The position numbers and the translations under genes are program-made. Below are positions 37,203-46,456 of a DNA stretch of 64,000 nucleotides, in pieces. The notes beneath the pieces are model-generated. The model saw only the letters and a program-made list of their open reading frames with translations, did not search any database and was not told the DNA's origin. Source of the DNA: JACCXG01 sp963834305 (GTDB lineage: Bacteria; Acidobacteriota; Vicinamibacteria; Vicinamibacterales; 2-12-FULL-66-21); contig CAWIAX010000004.1 in assembly GCA_963834305.1 (NCBI GenBank), positions 1-64,000 of the forward strand, read 5' to 3'. The stretch's first letter is position 1; every line of letters starts with the position of its first letter.

Positions 37203-37553
37203 TCAGGCGGCGGGCTGGCGTGCCCTGCTGAGATAGCGATAACCGAGGAGAGCGATGGGAACGAGGACCACGAGCGAAGGGAGAAGGACCTGGCCGCCAG
37301 GAAAAAGGAACGACGCCGGGAACAGCAGTAATCCGATCGCCGCAAGGAACGCTGGAGGTGCGAGACGAGATCGCCGCAACGTAAGAAGAGCGGTGACGAC
37401 GAACGTGCAGCTCCACATCAGGGCGAACAGCGCTGCGAGAGGCGACGTATTGGGAGTCCTTGGCCACGCCACCCAGAATGCCGCGATCCCCGCAAGGCCT
37501 GCTGCGAGAAACACGCCGGCGAGCAGGGCTATCCCAAACGGCCTTCTGAGCAT
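37203..37553 (-). CDS. Small membrane protein of unknown function
   Basis: A 116-residue protein with four hydrophobic segments (FGIALLAGVFLAAGLAGIAA, SPLAALFALMWSCTFVVTAL, PPAFLAAIGLLLFPASFLF, LLPSLVVLVPIALLGYRYL) and a short basic tail. No family was recognised. It is convergent with the DUF368 gene. The regular spacing of helices and the absence of frame competition support a real gene. Confidence 0.6.
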   Translation of the reverse strand: MLRRPFGIALLAGVFLAAGLAGIAAFWVAWPRTPNTSPLAALFALMWSCTFVVTALLTLRRSRLAPPAFLAAIGLLLFPASFLFPGGQVLLPSLVVLVPIALLGYRYLSRARQPAA

Positions 37554-37713
37554 CTCTCTTCCACTGACGGCTGTAGCAGCCTGGTCAATGTAGCTTCATG
37601 AGGCGTCATCGTCAAATCGCCGGGACGCCGGCTGACCCAAGCATTGCGGCAACCCCACGCCGGATGTAGAGTCGTGGCACCGCTCCGCTGACACGCACAC
37701 GCCTGGAGGAGAG

Positions 37714-38841
37714 ATGCTGCGCCCAGCTTTCGGAATTGCCGCGCCCCTCGCGCTCGTCATCGGCCTGGTGCCGGCGCCCGACGTCCGCGCGCAGGCGGCC
37801 CCGGCTCCGGCCGCCCCGGCGGCGACCGTCGATACCGGGGAGATCAACGGCGCCGCCTACCGCATCGAGATCCCCGTGGACTGGAACCGGGGCCTGGTGA
37901 TGTACGCGCATGGCTACCAGCGCGTGGGGCAGAAGCCGGGCGATCCCGATGCGCCGCAGCGCGCGGCGCTGCGCGACGTCTTCCTGGCGCGCGGCTTCGC
38001 GTTCGCCGAGTCGGCCTACAGCGCGCAGGGCTGGGCCGTAAAGGAAGGGATCGAGGACACCGAGGCGCTGCGGCGCTACTTCGTCGCGAAGCACGGCAGG
38101 CCGGGCGAGACCTACATCACGGGCCACTCGATGGGCGGGCACATCACCATCGCCACCATCGAGCGCTATCCCGAGGCCTACCAGGGCGCGCTGCCGATGT
38201 GCGGACCGCTCGGGCCGGCGATCGACTTCTTCGACCACAGCCTGTTCGACATGCTGGTGGTGTTCGAGGCGCTTTTCCCGGGCACGATCGGCGACCCCTA
38301 CACGCCGGGCGGCGCGGCGGCCTTCGCGAAAGTCAAGGCGGCGATCGCCGCCAGCCCGGAGCGCGCCGCCGTGTATGCGGCCCGCTTCGCGCGGCAGGTG
38401 AGCGCACTGCCCGACGTGCTGTCGTTCTTTCACACCATCGCCGGCGAGCTGAACAAGCGCGCCGGCGGCCCGCCATTCGACAACGCGAATCGCATCTACA
38501 ACGGCTTCGGCGACGACCTAGCGCTGAACCGGACGGTGAAGCGCTACCAGGCCGATCCCGCGGCGCGCGAGTACCTGCGGCAGTATGCGACGCCGACCGG
38601 CCGGCTCGCCGATCCCGTCCTGACCATCCACACCATCGTCGACGACCTGGTGATCGGCCCCGACGTGACGGCCTACGAGGTGATCGCCGGCCTCGCCGGC
38701 GCCGCCGACCGCTTCGTCGTCCGCTTCGTCGACGGCGTCGGTCATTGCAACTTCACCGGAGCGCACACCGGGAATGCCTTCGACGACCTGCGCGCGTGGG
38801 CGAAGGCGGGGAAGAGGCCGGCGGCGGGGGAGCAGAAGTAG
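37714..38841 (+). CDS. Exported alpha/beta hydrolase
   Basis: A 375-residue protein with a signal peptide ending at DVRAQA. The fold elements visible are LVMYAHGYQRVG (oxyanion region), TGHSMGGHITI with nucleophile Ser, HTIVDDLVIGPDV for the acidic residue, and VDGVGHCNFTG for the catalytic His. A helical cap (residues about 170-260) lies between. The GGAGGAG sequence about 8 bases before ATG 37714 is a strong ribosome site. It is probably a periplasmic esterase or peptidase-like hydrolase; the substrate is unknown. A second hydrolase gene follows 11 bp later. Confidence 0.8.
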   Translation: MLRPAFGIAAPLALVIGLVPAPDVRAQAAPAPAAPAATVDTGEINGAAYRIEIPVDWNRGLVMYAHGYQRVGQKPGDPDAPQRAALRDVFLARGFAFAESAYSAQGWAVKEGIEDTEALRRYFVAKHGRPGETYITGHSMGGHITIATIERYPEAYQGALPMCGPLGPAIDFFDHSLFDMLVVFEALFPGTIGDPYTPGGAAAFAKVKAAIAASPERAAVYAARFARQVSALPDVLSFFHTIAGELNKRAGGPPFDNANRIYNGFGDDLALNRTVKRYQADPAAREYLRQYATPTGRLADPVLTIHTIVDDLVIGPDVTAYEVIAGLAGAADRFVVRFVDGVGHCNFTGAHTGNAFDDLRAWAKAGKRPAAGEQK

Positions 38842-38852
38842 CCCCCGCGAGG

Positions 38853-39512
38853 ATGCGAACGGTGCACGCCGACTATGACATCCGACTGGTGCCGGCGCAG
38901 ACGCACGGGCGCGTCCTGGTGCGTCGGGCCCGCGGCGCGCCGATCGGCGTGCTGGTCGGGTTCCATGGCTACCGGGAGAATGCGGAGATTCATATGCGGC
39001 GGCTCGAGGAGATCCCGGGCGCATCGAACTGGACGCTCGTCTCGATTCAGGCGCTGCACCGGTTCTACCGGAGTCGCAGCGAGGATGTGGTGGCCAGCTG
39101 GATGACGCGCCAGGACCGCGAGAGCGCGATCGCGGACAACATCGGCTATGTGAATGCCGCGCTCGATTCGATGGCGGGTGAGACGTTCGGCAGGATCGTC
39201 TACGCCGGCTTCTCGCAGGGAGTCGCGATGGCGTTCCGGTCCGCCGTGCGGGGCGGGCATCCCGCTGCCGGCGTCATGGCGGCCGGCGGTGACGTCCCGC
39301 CGGAGCTGCTGCTGGATCCGCACGCGACGTTTCCGCCAGTCCTGCTCGGGCGAGGCGTGCGCGACGAGTTTTTCACGGCGGAGAAATTCAGGGCCGACAT
39401 GAACGCGCTCGCGGCGCGGGGCGGGCGGGTGCGTGCGCACGAGTTCGACGGCGGACACGAGTGGAACGGTGCGTTCGCGGCGGCCGCGGCCGATTTCCTC
39501 GAGTCCGGGTAG
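38853..39512 (+). CDS. Alpha/beta hydrolase, phospholipase/carboxylesterase type
   Basis: A 219-residue cytoplasmic-type hydrolase. VLVGFHGYRENAEIHMRRL forms the oxyanion loop, IVYAGFSQGVAMAFRSAV holds the nucleophile Ser in GFSQG, PPVLLGRGVRDEFFTAEKF gives the acid, and EFDGGHEWN the His. This matches the LysoPLA/carboxylesterase 2 group. ATG 38853 lies 11 bp after the previous hydrolase, with GCGAGGA just ahead, so the two are probably one operon. Confidence 0.8.
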   Translation: MRTVHADYDIRLVPAQTHGRVLVRRARGAPIGVLVGFHGYRENAEIHMRRLEEIPGASNWTLVSIQALHRFYRSRSEDVVASWMTRQDRESAIADNIGYVNAALDSMAGETFGRIVYAGFSQGVAMAFRSAVRGGHPAAGVMAAGGDVPPELLLDPHATFPPVLLGRGVRDEFFTAEKFRADMNALAARGGRVRAHEFDGGHEWNGAFAAAAADFLESG

Positions 39513-39575
39513 CGCGGGCGACAGCGCGAGGAGGAATGAAGCCGGGGACCGCCCGGACGGCGAGACGGGCGATTG

Positions 39576-39603
39576 GGGCGTTGGGCCTTGGGCCTTGGGC
39601 TAC
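39576..39603. repeat. Short heptamer array, different sequence
   Basis: Four 7-bp units: GGGCGTT, GGGCCTT, GGGCCTT, GGGCTAC. The period equals that of the GGT-type arrays elsewhere in the window, but the unit differs. It sits in the 230-bp intergenic space before mgtE, which otherwise shows no gene. Confidence 0.6.
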
Positions 39604-39746
39604 GTGACGGGGCGTGCGGACGCCGGGGCACGCCCTGGGGCCCCGACGTCCCGTTTCGAGGACAGAACGGCGACAGAAGTCTCTCCAGGATTGACACGAC
39701 GCGGCCCGCCGGGGGCGGGCAGTAGAGTTGCATCCGGCTTTGCGTG

Positions 39747-41039
39747 ATGCAATCAGAGCAGCCCACCTGGGCCGCCCGGCTGCCGGAGGCGGATGCGGCG
39801 GACTGGCTCGACGCGATTCCGGAAGCGGAGCGCGCAGCCGCGTTCGCGCGCATTCCCCGCGAGCGCCGGCCGCCCATCTTCCGCCACGTCGGACGGCAAG
39901 GGCAGGGCGATCTCATCCAGGGGCTCGACCGCGACTCGGCCAGAGACCTGCTGGACGAGCTGGAAGCGGACGACCGCGCCCGCTTCTTCGAGGCGCTGCC
40001 GGAGGATCGGCGTGAAGCCCTCCTCGACCTGCTCGGCCCGGCCGCGCGGCATGAGACCCTCGAGCATCTGCGCTATCCGCCCGACAGCGTCGGGCGGCTG
40101 ATGTCGCGCACGTTCGCCGCGGTCCCCGAGGACTGGACAGTGGCTGACGCCCTCGACCATCTCAGGACGCGCGATCTCGAGCCTCACGCCATCGCTACGA
40201 TCTACGTCACCGGACGCGACGGCTGCCTGGTGGACGCGCTGTCGCTGCCCAGGTTCGTGCTGGCCGACCCGGGCGCGCGCGTGCGCGACATCATGGACCG
40301 CATCTTCGTCTCGATCGAGCCGACCGCGGATCGCGAAGACGCCTCCCGCCTGATGCAGAAGCACGACCTCATCACCCTGCCGGTGGTGGACCCGGCCGGC
40401 GCGCTCGTCGGCGTCGTCGCGGTGGACGATGCGATGGAGGTCGCGGAGGAGGAGGCGACGGAGGACATCCAGCGGCAGGCCGGGATCGAGCCCTTGCGGG
40501 CCACGTATCCGGACGTGGCGGTCCGGTCGCTGTTCCTCAAGCGGCTGCCGTGGCTGGCCGCCCTGATCTTCGTGTATCTCGGCGCCTCGGGGGTGATCTC
40601 CGCGTTCGAGGACGCCCTCGCCGCGGAGCTGGTGCTGGCCGCCTTCATCCCGCTGCTGATGGGAAGCGGCGGCAACGTCGGTGCGCAGTCCGGCACGCTC
40701 ATCGTGCGCGCGCTGGCCGTTGGCGATCTCCAGAGCGGCCGCTGGATGCAGGCGCTCAGGAAGGAGCTGCTCGTGGGCGTCATGCTCGGCCTCGCGCTCG
40801 GCCTCCTGTCCGGCATCGTCGCGCACGGCCGCGGCGGGAGCGAGATCGGCCTGGTGGTCGGCACGTCGATGTTCCTGATCGTGGTGGCGGCGAACCTCAC
40901 CGGTACGCTGCTGCCGGTCGTCCTGGCCCGGATGGGCGTGGATCCGGCGGTGGCCGGGAGCCCGGTGATCACGTCGGTGACCGATCTGACGAGCCTGTTG
41001 ATCTATCTGGGCATCGCCAGCCGCGTCCTCGCCATCTGA
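39747..41039 (+). CDS. mgtE: Magnesium transporter MgtE
   Basis: A 430-residue MgtE. Residues about 10-130 form the N-terminal helical domain (LLDELEADDRARFFEALP), about 135-255 a pair of CBS domains (SVGRLMSRTFAAVPEDWTVA and KHDLITLPVVDPAGALVGVV), and about 265-430 the five-helix channel. The channel has GSGGNVGAQSGTLIVRALA, the conserved Mg2+-pathway segment. CBS and N domains normally close the channel when Mg2+ is high. ATG 39747 is used; an in-frame GTG at 39744 directly precedes it. A Ca2+/cation antiporter gene follows 20 bp downstream. Confidence 0.92.
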   Translation: MQSEQPTWAARLPEADAADWLDAIPEAERAAAFARIPRERRPPIFRHVGRQGQGDLIQGLDRDSARDLLDELEADDRARFFEALPEDRREALLDLLGPAARHETLEHLRYPPDSVGRLMSRTFAAVPEDWTVADALDHLRTRDLEPHAIATIYVTGRDGCLVDALSLPRFVLADPGARVRDIMDRIFVSIEPTADREDASRLMQKHDLITLPVVDPAGALVGVVAVDDAMEVAEEEATEDIQRQAGIEPLRATYPDVAVRSLFLKRLPWLAALIFVYLGASGVISAFEDALAAELVLAAFIPLLMGSGGNVGAQSGTLIVRALAVGDLQSGRWMQALRKELLVGVMLGLALGLLSGIVAHGRGGSEIGLVVGTSMFLIVVAANLTGTLLPVVLARMGVDPAVAGSPVITSVTDLTSLLIYLGIASRVLAI

Positions 41040-41059
41040 CCTGGCCTGCACCGGACCGC

Positions 41060-42091
41060 ATGCTCGACTTCACGCAGTTCGCCGTCCCGGTCAATATCGC
41101 CGCCTTTGTCGCAGGGGCTGCCGCCATCGCGATCGCCGGCGTCCGCCTCGCGGGCGTCGCGGACGCGCTGGCCGACCGCACCGGGCTCGGCGAGGCCCTC
41201 GCGGGAGCGATATTCCTGGGGGCGAGCACGTCGCTCCCGGGCATCGTCACCTCCGTGACCGCTGCGTGGAACGGCCATCCCGAGCTGGCGGCGAGCAATG
41301 CCGTTGGCGGCATCGCCGTGCAGACAGCCTTTCTCGCGATCGCGGACTTCACGTACAAGAAGGCGAACCTGGAGCACGCGGCCGCCTCGACGCCGAACGT
41401 GATGCAGGCGGCGGTGCTGGTCTCGATCCTGGCCATTCCGCTGCTCGCGGCGTCCACGCACGACGTGTCCGTCTGGGGCGTCCACCCGGCCACGCCCCTG
41501 CTGTTCGCCGCCTACTTCTACGGCATGAAGATGGTGAAGGAGGCGAGCGAGCGCCCGATGTGGCGGCCGCGCCGGACGCGCGACACCCGCGAGGACGAGC
41601 CGGACGGGGCACACACGACCGGGAGCCTGCGGCGGCTCTGGATGTCGTTCGCGATGGTGGCGGCGATCGTGGCCGTGGCCGGCTGGGTTATCGCCCGGAG
41701 CGGCATCGCGCTGAGCCGTCAGACGGGCCTGTCGGAGACCGCGATCGGCGGGCTCCTCACGGCGGTGGCCACGTCGCTGCCCGAGCTCGTCACGTCGATC
41801 GCTGCCGTGCGCCGCGGTGCCCTGACGCTGGCCGTGGGCGGCGTCATCGGCGGCAACTGCTTCGACACGCTGTTCCTCGCGGCCGCCGATATCGCCTATC
41901 GGCCCGGGTCGCTGTACCACGCGATGGGCCCCCGCCAGTCGTTCCTGATCGCGCTCACCATCCTGCTCACCGGCATCCTGCTCACCGGCCTGCTGCGCCG
42001 CGAGAAGTCCGGGATCGCGAACATCGGATTCGAGAGCTTCCTGATCCTCGTGCTCTACGGCGGGGCGGTCGCCTTCATGCTGTCCAGCTGA
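41060..42091 (+). CDS. Calcium/cation antiporter (CaCA, NCX-like) family protein
   Basis: A 343-residue membrane protein with two homologous five-helix halves. The alpha-repeats are LAGAIFLGASTSLPGIVTSV (about 50-70) and AIGGLLTAVATSLPELVTSI (about 225-245), each with the (G/A)TSLPE-type ion-binding motif; the first has Gly where Glu is usual. VIGGNCFDTLFLAAADI follows the second repeat. A cytoplasmic charged loop (about 165-190) separates the halves. It probably exchanges Ca2+ or another cation for H+ or Na+, and is likely co-transcribed with mgtE. Confidence 0.85.
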   Translation: MLDFTQFAVPVNIAAFVAGAAAIAIAGVRLAGVADALADRTGLGEALAGAIFLGASTSLPGIVTSVTAAWNGHPELAASNAVGGIAVQTAFLAIADFTYKKANLEHAAASTPNVMQAAVLVSILAIPLLAASTHDVSVWGVHPATPLLFAAYFYGMKMVKEASERPMWRPRRTRDTREDEPDGAHTTGSLRRLWMSFAMVAAIVAVAGWVIARSGIALSRQTGLSETAIGGLLTAVATSLPELVTSIAAVRRGALTLAVGGVIGGNCFDTLFLAAADIAYRPGSLYHAMGPRQSFLIALTILLTGILLTGLLRREKSGIANIGFESFLILVLYGGAVAFMLSS

Positions 42092-42142
42092 GATCCTCGG
42101 CGCGAGCCGCCGGCAGCCGCAGGTGGGTGTAGACTGCCGCGC

Positions 42143-43402
42143 ATGGTCACAGCCGCTCCCGTCGGCGCCGGCGAACGTATCGAAACGCTCGATGTGCTTC
42201 GGGGCTGCGCCCTCCTCGGCATCCTGGCGATGAACATCCGGGCCATGGCGGCCCCGTTCGGCGCCTACATGTATCCCTACGCACTCTTCGACTACGACGG
42301 GCCCAACCGCGCCGCCTATGTCTTCACGGCGACGTTCTTCGATCTGAAGATGATGGGCCTGTTCTCGATGCTCTTCGGCGTCGGCGTGCTGCTGTATGCG
42401 GCCAAGCCGGCGGCATCGGCTGGAGAGGCGCGCGGACTGTGGTTCAGGCGGATGTTCTGGCTGCTCGTCATCGGCCTGGTGCACGCCTACTTGATCTGGC
42501 CCGGCGACATCCTCGTTCCCTACGCCCTCTGCGGCATCCTGCTCCTGTGGTGGGTCCGGCGGTTCAGCAGCGGCGCCCTGATGGCGGGCGCGGCCGGGCT
42601 CCTGCTGATCGGGGCGGCCCTGTCCCTGGGCCAGCAGTTCGCCTGGGCGTCCATGTCGGAGGCCGAGCGCGCCAGCGAAACCGCCTTGTGGATGCCGACC
42701 CCGGAGCAGTCCGGCGAGGAGGTCGCCCTGATGCGCGGCGGCTATCCGGAGCTCGTCGCCGGGCGAGCCTCGTTCGTCGTCATGGCCCAGACGATGTATT
42801 TCCTCTTCTTCTTTTTCTGGCGGTGCAGCGGCATGATGCTGCTCGGGATGGGGCTCTACAAGTCCGGGTTCCTCGACGGCCGCCGTCCGGCGCGCCTCTA
42901 CGGACTGTGCGCCGCCATCTGCCTGCCGGCGGGCCTCGCGCTCGCGTGGTACGGCACCGTGGCGCTCGAGCAGGTCCGGTTCGCCATGCCCTTCCGGGCC
43001 CGGGCCGACCTCTGGAACTATGCCGGTGCGGTGCTCGCGTCGGTCGGATACGCGGCCGCCATCATCCTGATGGTGAAGAGCGGCGCCCTCCCCCGCACCC
43101 GGGCGCGCCTGGCCGCCGTGGGCCGGACGGCCTTCAGCAACTACCTCCTGCAGAGCGTCCTCACCTCGATCCTGTTCCTCGGTTGGGGCGTCGGTCTGGC
43201 CGGCCGCCTCGACTACGCGCAGCAGCTGATCGTGGTCGCCGCGATCTGGATCCTGCAGCTTGCCCTCAGCCCGCTGTGGCTGCGGCACTACCGCTTCGGG
43301 CCGGCCGAATGGCTCTGGCGCTCGCTGACCTACTGGCAGGCGCAGCCAATGCGTCGGGACACGCCGGGCCCGCCCGCCGGTCCCGCCCTCGCCGGCATCT
43401 GA
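42143..43402 (+). CDS. DUF418 family membrane protein
   Basis: A 419-residue protein that begins ERIETLDVLRGCALLGILAM, the standard DUF418 opening, and has about ten membrane segments. The C-terminal DUF418 core includes VGRTAFSNYLLQSVLTSILF and LWLRHYRFGPAEWLWRSLTY. The family is related to acyltransferase-3-like membrane proteins and has no firm function; a role in envelope modification is often supposed. The start is at ATG 42143, 51 bp after the antiporter. Confidence 0.85.
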   Translation: MVTAAPVGAGERIETLDVLRGCALLGILAMNIRAMAAPFGAYMYPYALFDYDGPNRAAYVFTATFFDLKMMGLFSMLFGVGVLLYAAKPAASAGEARGLWFRRMFWLLVIGLVHAYLIWPGDILVPYALCGILLLWWVRRFSSGALMAGAAGLLLIGAALSLGQQFAWASMSEAERASETALWMPTPEQSGEEVALMRGGYPELVAGRASFVVMAQTMYFLFFFFWRCSGMMLLGMGLYKSGFLDGRRPARLYGLCAAICLPAGLALAWYGTVALEQVRFAMPFRARADLWNYAGAVLASVGYAAAIILMVKSGALPRTRARLAAVGRTAFSNYLLQSVLTSILFLGWGVGLAGRLDYAQQLIVVAAIWILQLALSPLWLRHYRFGPAEWLWRSLTYWQAQPMRRDTPGPPAGPALAGI

Positions 43403-43511
43403 CCGATCCGGTGCGGCACGTCAGCCGTGCCTGCCGGGCGCTCCGCGTCTGTCCCTGTTCGCTCTGGCGGCCGGGGCTTGCTCGGCGGGTTGCGACCGTT
43501 GCTCCGACACC

Positions 43512-43540
43512 TCCCGACCTCGCTCATGCTTCTTATCGTC
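43512..43540. repeat. 29-bp interspersed repeat, copy 1
   Basis: This 29-bp sequence matches 51121-51149 at 26 of 29 positions. On the minus strand it reads GACGATAAGAAGCATGAGCG followed by AGGTC. It lies in the gap between the DUF418 gene and the GMC pair and could form the start of a short unrecognised frame on the minus strand. Confidence 0.6.
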
Positions 43541-43599
43541 CACGCCGGCGACGCGGCGCGCCATAGCGCGTGTCGGGGAGTCCGGGGGCAAACCTGGGA

Positions 43600-44196
43600 T
43601 TAGACCGTCCAGTTGCGTCGGCCGACCTCGTCGATGGGGACGCAGCCGTCATAGCGGCCGGGCACCGGGTCGTAGTGCAGGACGTTGCGGCCGACCTGCT
43701 CGGAGGTGAAATAGCCCAGGATCGTCGCGGATCGGATCAACTGGAAGAAGGCGTGATCCTTGCCCTCGTCAGCGCGGGCGATCGTGGTCAACACGGCGTC
43801 CTGGCGATCGGGCGCCAGGGTGCTGAACGATGCGCCGCCGTACGCAGCCTTGCCCGCCGCCTCGACCCCGTTCAAACCGTCGGTCAGGATCTGCCGCTCG
43901 GCCGGGGTCATGAACCCGCCATAGAGTAGGTCGATGAACGCGGGCACGCCGACGTCTGCCGCTCCGGGCGTGTCGGTGCGCGGAATGATGCGGTCGGCGA
44001 CGGCGCCGGCAATTGCCGCGTGCGCGGGCGACAGGCGCAAGCCCGGCGCGGCCCGTCCGGTCGCCTGGCCGGCCGCTGCGAGCCACTCCGACGAGACGAC
44101 GACGCCGTACAGCAGGGCGGCGCGGCGAATCGCTTCTCGCCGGCTGATGAGCGGCGTGGCCGTGGGTTCAGTTGGTGGAACCATGCTGTCGCTCAC
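43600..44196 (-). CDS. Gluconate 2-dehydrogenase subunit 3-like protein
   Basis: A 198-residue protein. A twin-arginine-type leader (SRREAIRRAALLYGVVVSSE) is followed by a DUF1348-type gluconate 2-dehydrogenase subunit 3 fold: IAGAVADRIIPRTDTPGAAD, VGVPAFIDLLYGGFMTPAER and FFQLIRSATILGYFTSEQVG. GTG 44196 overlaps the GMC oxidoreductase stop (GTGA); ATG 44184 is an alternative. Such proteins escort or form a complex with the adjacent flavoprotein, giving a periplasmic alcohol or sugar dehydrogenase. Confidence 0.85.
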   Translation of the reverse strand: MSDSMVPPTEPTATPLISRREAIRRAALLYGVVVSSEWLAAAGQATGRAAPGLRLSPAHAAIAGAVADRIIPRTDTPGAADVGVPAFIDLLYGGFMTPAERQILTDGLNGVEAAGKAAYGGASFSTLAPDRQDAVLTTIARADEGKDHAFFQLIRSATILGYFTSEQVGRNVLHYDPVPGRYDGCVPIDEVGRRNWTV

Positions 44197-45905
44197 AGGT
44201 TGCGTTTGTTGATTTCGCTGACGGCGTGATCGCAAGCGCGGGCCGTCAGTGCCATGTAGGTCAATGAAGGATTCACGCACGACGCGGACGCCATGCACGA
44301 ACCGTCGGTGACGAAGACGTTCGGCGTGGTGTGCACCTGGTTCCAGCCGTTCAGCACCGACGTCTTGGGATCACGGCCCATCCGGGCGGTGCCCATCTCG
44401 TGAATGCAATTGCCCGGCGCGCTCCCGGTCAGGTCGTCGAAGGGCGTGACGTTCCTGAGGCCGGCGGCTTCGAGCATTTCGCCGGCCGAGCTCATCATGT
44501 CCTTGCGCATGTTGAGCTCGTTCGTCTTCCAGCCGGCGTCGAACGTCACCGTCGGGAGTCCCCACTTGTCGCGCAGGGCCGTGTTCAAATACAGGCGGTT
44601 GTCATGGTACGGCAGGCACTCACCCCATGAGCCGATGCCGAAGCGCCACGGACCCGGCGCAATCAGATCCGCCTTCAGGTCGGCGCCGAAGTGGCTCATC
44701 TCCTTGATGCCGCGCGCCCAGTTCTCGCGGCTCGCGCTGCCCTGATACCCGAAGCCGCGGATGTAGTCCTTCTGCCGCGACTTCGCGTCGAGGTTCCGGA
44801 ACCGCGGGATATAGATGCCGTTCGGACGCTGCCCCTTGTAGAACCGATCGCCGAAATCCTCCGACAGTCCGGTCGCGCCCACCTTGAAGTGGTGATCCAT
44901 CAGGTTGTGCCCCAGCTCGCCGCTGTCGTTGCCGAGACCGTTCGGGAAGCGATCCGAGATCGAGTTCAGGAGGATGAACGTCGATGCCACTGTGGACGCA
45001 CAGAGGAAGATGACGCGCGCGAAATACTCCGTCGTCTGATTGGTCTCCGCGTCGACGATGCGGACGCCGGTGGCCCGCCTGGTGCCGGGATCGTGAATCA
45101 GCTCCGTCACGATCGAGAACGGCCGGAGCGTCAGCCTGCCTGTGGCGTAGGCGGCGGGCAGCGTTGCCGCGTTGCTGCTGAAGTACGCGCCGTACGGGCA
45201 GCCGCGAATGCAGCGGTTCCGGTACTGGCAGCCGCCGCGGCCGTTGTGCGGCTGCGTGAGATTCGCCACACGGCCGATGAGCATCGGACGGCCGTCGAAC
45301 GCCTTGGCGATACGGCCCTGCACCTGTTTCTCGAGGCAGTTCATCTCCATCGGCGGCAGGAACTGGCCATCGGGCAGTTGCGGCAGGCCGTCGCGCGTAC
45401 CGCTGATCCCCGCGAAGCGCTCGACGTAGTCGTACCACGGTGACATATCCGCGGATCTGATCGGCCAGTCGACAGCGACGCCGTCGATGGCGTTCGCCTG
45501 CCAGTCGAGCTCGCTGAAGCGGTAGGACTGCCGCCCCCAGAGCAGCGAGCGCCCGCCGACGTGGTAGCCGCGCATCCAGTCGAACCGCTTGACCTCGGAG
45601 TAGGGATTCTCGAGGTCGTTGACGAACCAGTGCGCCGACGCCGGGTGCGTGGTGTAGCCGGTGCGGTTCTGCTTCTCCTGCTTCGCGATCTCGGCGAGCG
45701 GCAGGCGGTTGCGGCCCGCGAACTCCCAGCTCTCCTTCATCGCGGTGGGGTAGTCGGGATGCTTCACATCGCGACCGCGCTCCAGAACGAGGGTCCTGAG
45801 CCCCTTCTCGGTCAGCTCCTTGGCTGCCCAGCCGCCGCTGATGCCGGACCCGACGACGATGGCGTCGTAGGTGTGCTGGGCCGTGCCCGCGCCTTGGATG
45901 AACAT
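44193..45905 (-). CDS. GMC-family oxidoreductase
   Basis: A 570-residue flavoprotein. YDAIVVGSGISGGWAAKELT is the FAD-binding motif; WMRGYHVGGRSLLWGRQSYR is the GMC signature region; CQYRNRCIRGCPYGAYFSSN is a Cys-rich insert typical of the large subunit of gluconate-type dehydrogenases; and NCIHEMGTARMG with NVFVTDGSCMASASCVNPSL forms the C-terminal active site with the His/Asn pair. ATG 45905 directly precedes the Rossmann fold. It pairs with the overlapping subunit-3 gene. A 67-bp piece of its coding sequence (44273-44340) recurs at 58034-58100. Confidence 0.88.
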   Translation of the reverse strand: MFIQGAGTAQHTYDAIVVGSGISGGWAAKELTEKGLRTLVLERGRDVKHPDYPTAMKESWEFAGRNRLPLAEIAKQEKQNRTGYTTHPASAHWFVNDLENPYSEVKRFDWMRGYHVGGRSLLWGRQSYRFSELDWQANAIDGVAVDWPIRSADMSPWYDYVERFAGISGTRDGLPQLPDGQFLPPMEMNCLEKQVQGRIAKAFDGRPMLIGRVANLTQPHNGRGGCQYRNRCIRGCPYGAYFSSNAATLPAAYATGRLTLRPFSIVTELIHDPGTRRATGVRIVDAETNQTTEYFARVIFLCASTVASTFILLNSISDRFPNGLGNDSGELGHNLMDHHFKVGATGLSEDFGDRFYKGQRPNGIYIPRFRNLDAKSRQKDYIRGFGYQGSASRENWARGIKEMSHFGADLKADLIAPGPWRFGIGSWGECLPYHDNRLYLNTALRDKWGLPTVTFDAGWKTNELNMRKDMMSSAGEMLEAAGLRNVTPFDDLTGSAPGNCIHEMGTARMGRDPKTSVLNGWNQVHTTPNVFVTDGSCMASASCVNPSLTYMALTARACDHAVSEINKRNL

Positions 45906-46217
45906 GGGCCAAGGATACTCAGGAGTACCGTGCCCCGCAACAGCGCGGGTTCGGGAACTCCACGTACGCAGATCCCGCCTCTGCATTCACGGCGGTCGTT
46001 CTGGAGCAGCGGGAGGCGGGGTTGACCGACCTGGAGGATGTCGTGAAGCCGATGGAGAAGCCGGCGGGGAACCCGTGGTTGCATGCGAGTCGCGAGCGCC
46101 TCACAGCGCGCCGCACCCTTTCGGGAGGACGCGAGGCCGGTCGCTTGAAGAGACGGGACCGTCTGCTAGTACGGTGCAGCAACGAGACGGCAACATGGTC
46201 CACGAAGGAGGCGACAG
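45906..46217. other. Intergenic stretch without recognised gene
   Basis: About 310 bp upstream of the GMC gene. The open frames here lack domains and compete with each other. It should contain the GMC promoter (minus strand) and that of the microprotein (plus strand); no clear consensus was found. Confidence 0.4.
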
Positions 46218-46331
46218 ATGGTACGACGACTCTCACCGACCGAGCTCATGATCGCAGCCCTGCTCATTGCCGCCATGGTCTGGGCGGCCATCGCGATCGG
46301 GCCGACTGCCATCGAGCGCTGGTTCGGTTAG
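46218..46331 (+). CDS. 37-residue single-pass membrane microprotein
   Basis: ATG 46218 to TAG 46331 encodes MVRRLSPTELMIAALLIAAM, then VWAAIAIGPTAIERWFG: a basic N-terminus, one hydrophobic helix of about 20 residues and a short tail. GGAGG lies seven bases before the start in a very good ribosome-binding position. It is shorter than usual gene-calling limits. No family is recognised; such peptides often regulate membrane proteins. Confidence 0.55.
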   Translation: MVRRLSPTELMIAALLIAAMVWAAIAIGPTAIERWFG

Positions 46332-46456
46332 AACGACGGTGATCGACACCCTGTCCGCAGCGCCATGCGGGATGCCGGCGCACGGCAGGATGGCCGTGGT
46401 TCGACCGGGGCCGCGAAGGGGAGGCGGCTGAAGCGATCGACCAGGGAGAACCCACC

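Noticed and set aside
43330..43527. 65-residue minus-strand ORF starting in the 29-bp repeat
   Set aside because: It overlaps the 3' end of the DUF418 gene and has no recognisable features; the start is just the repeat.
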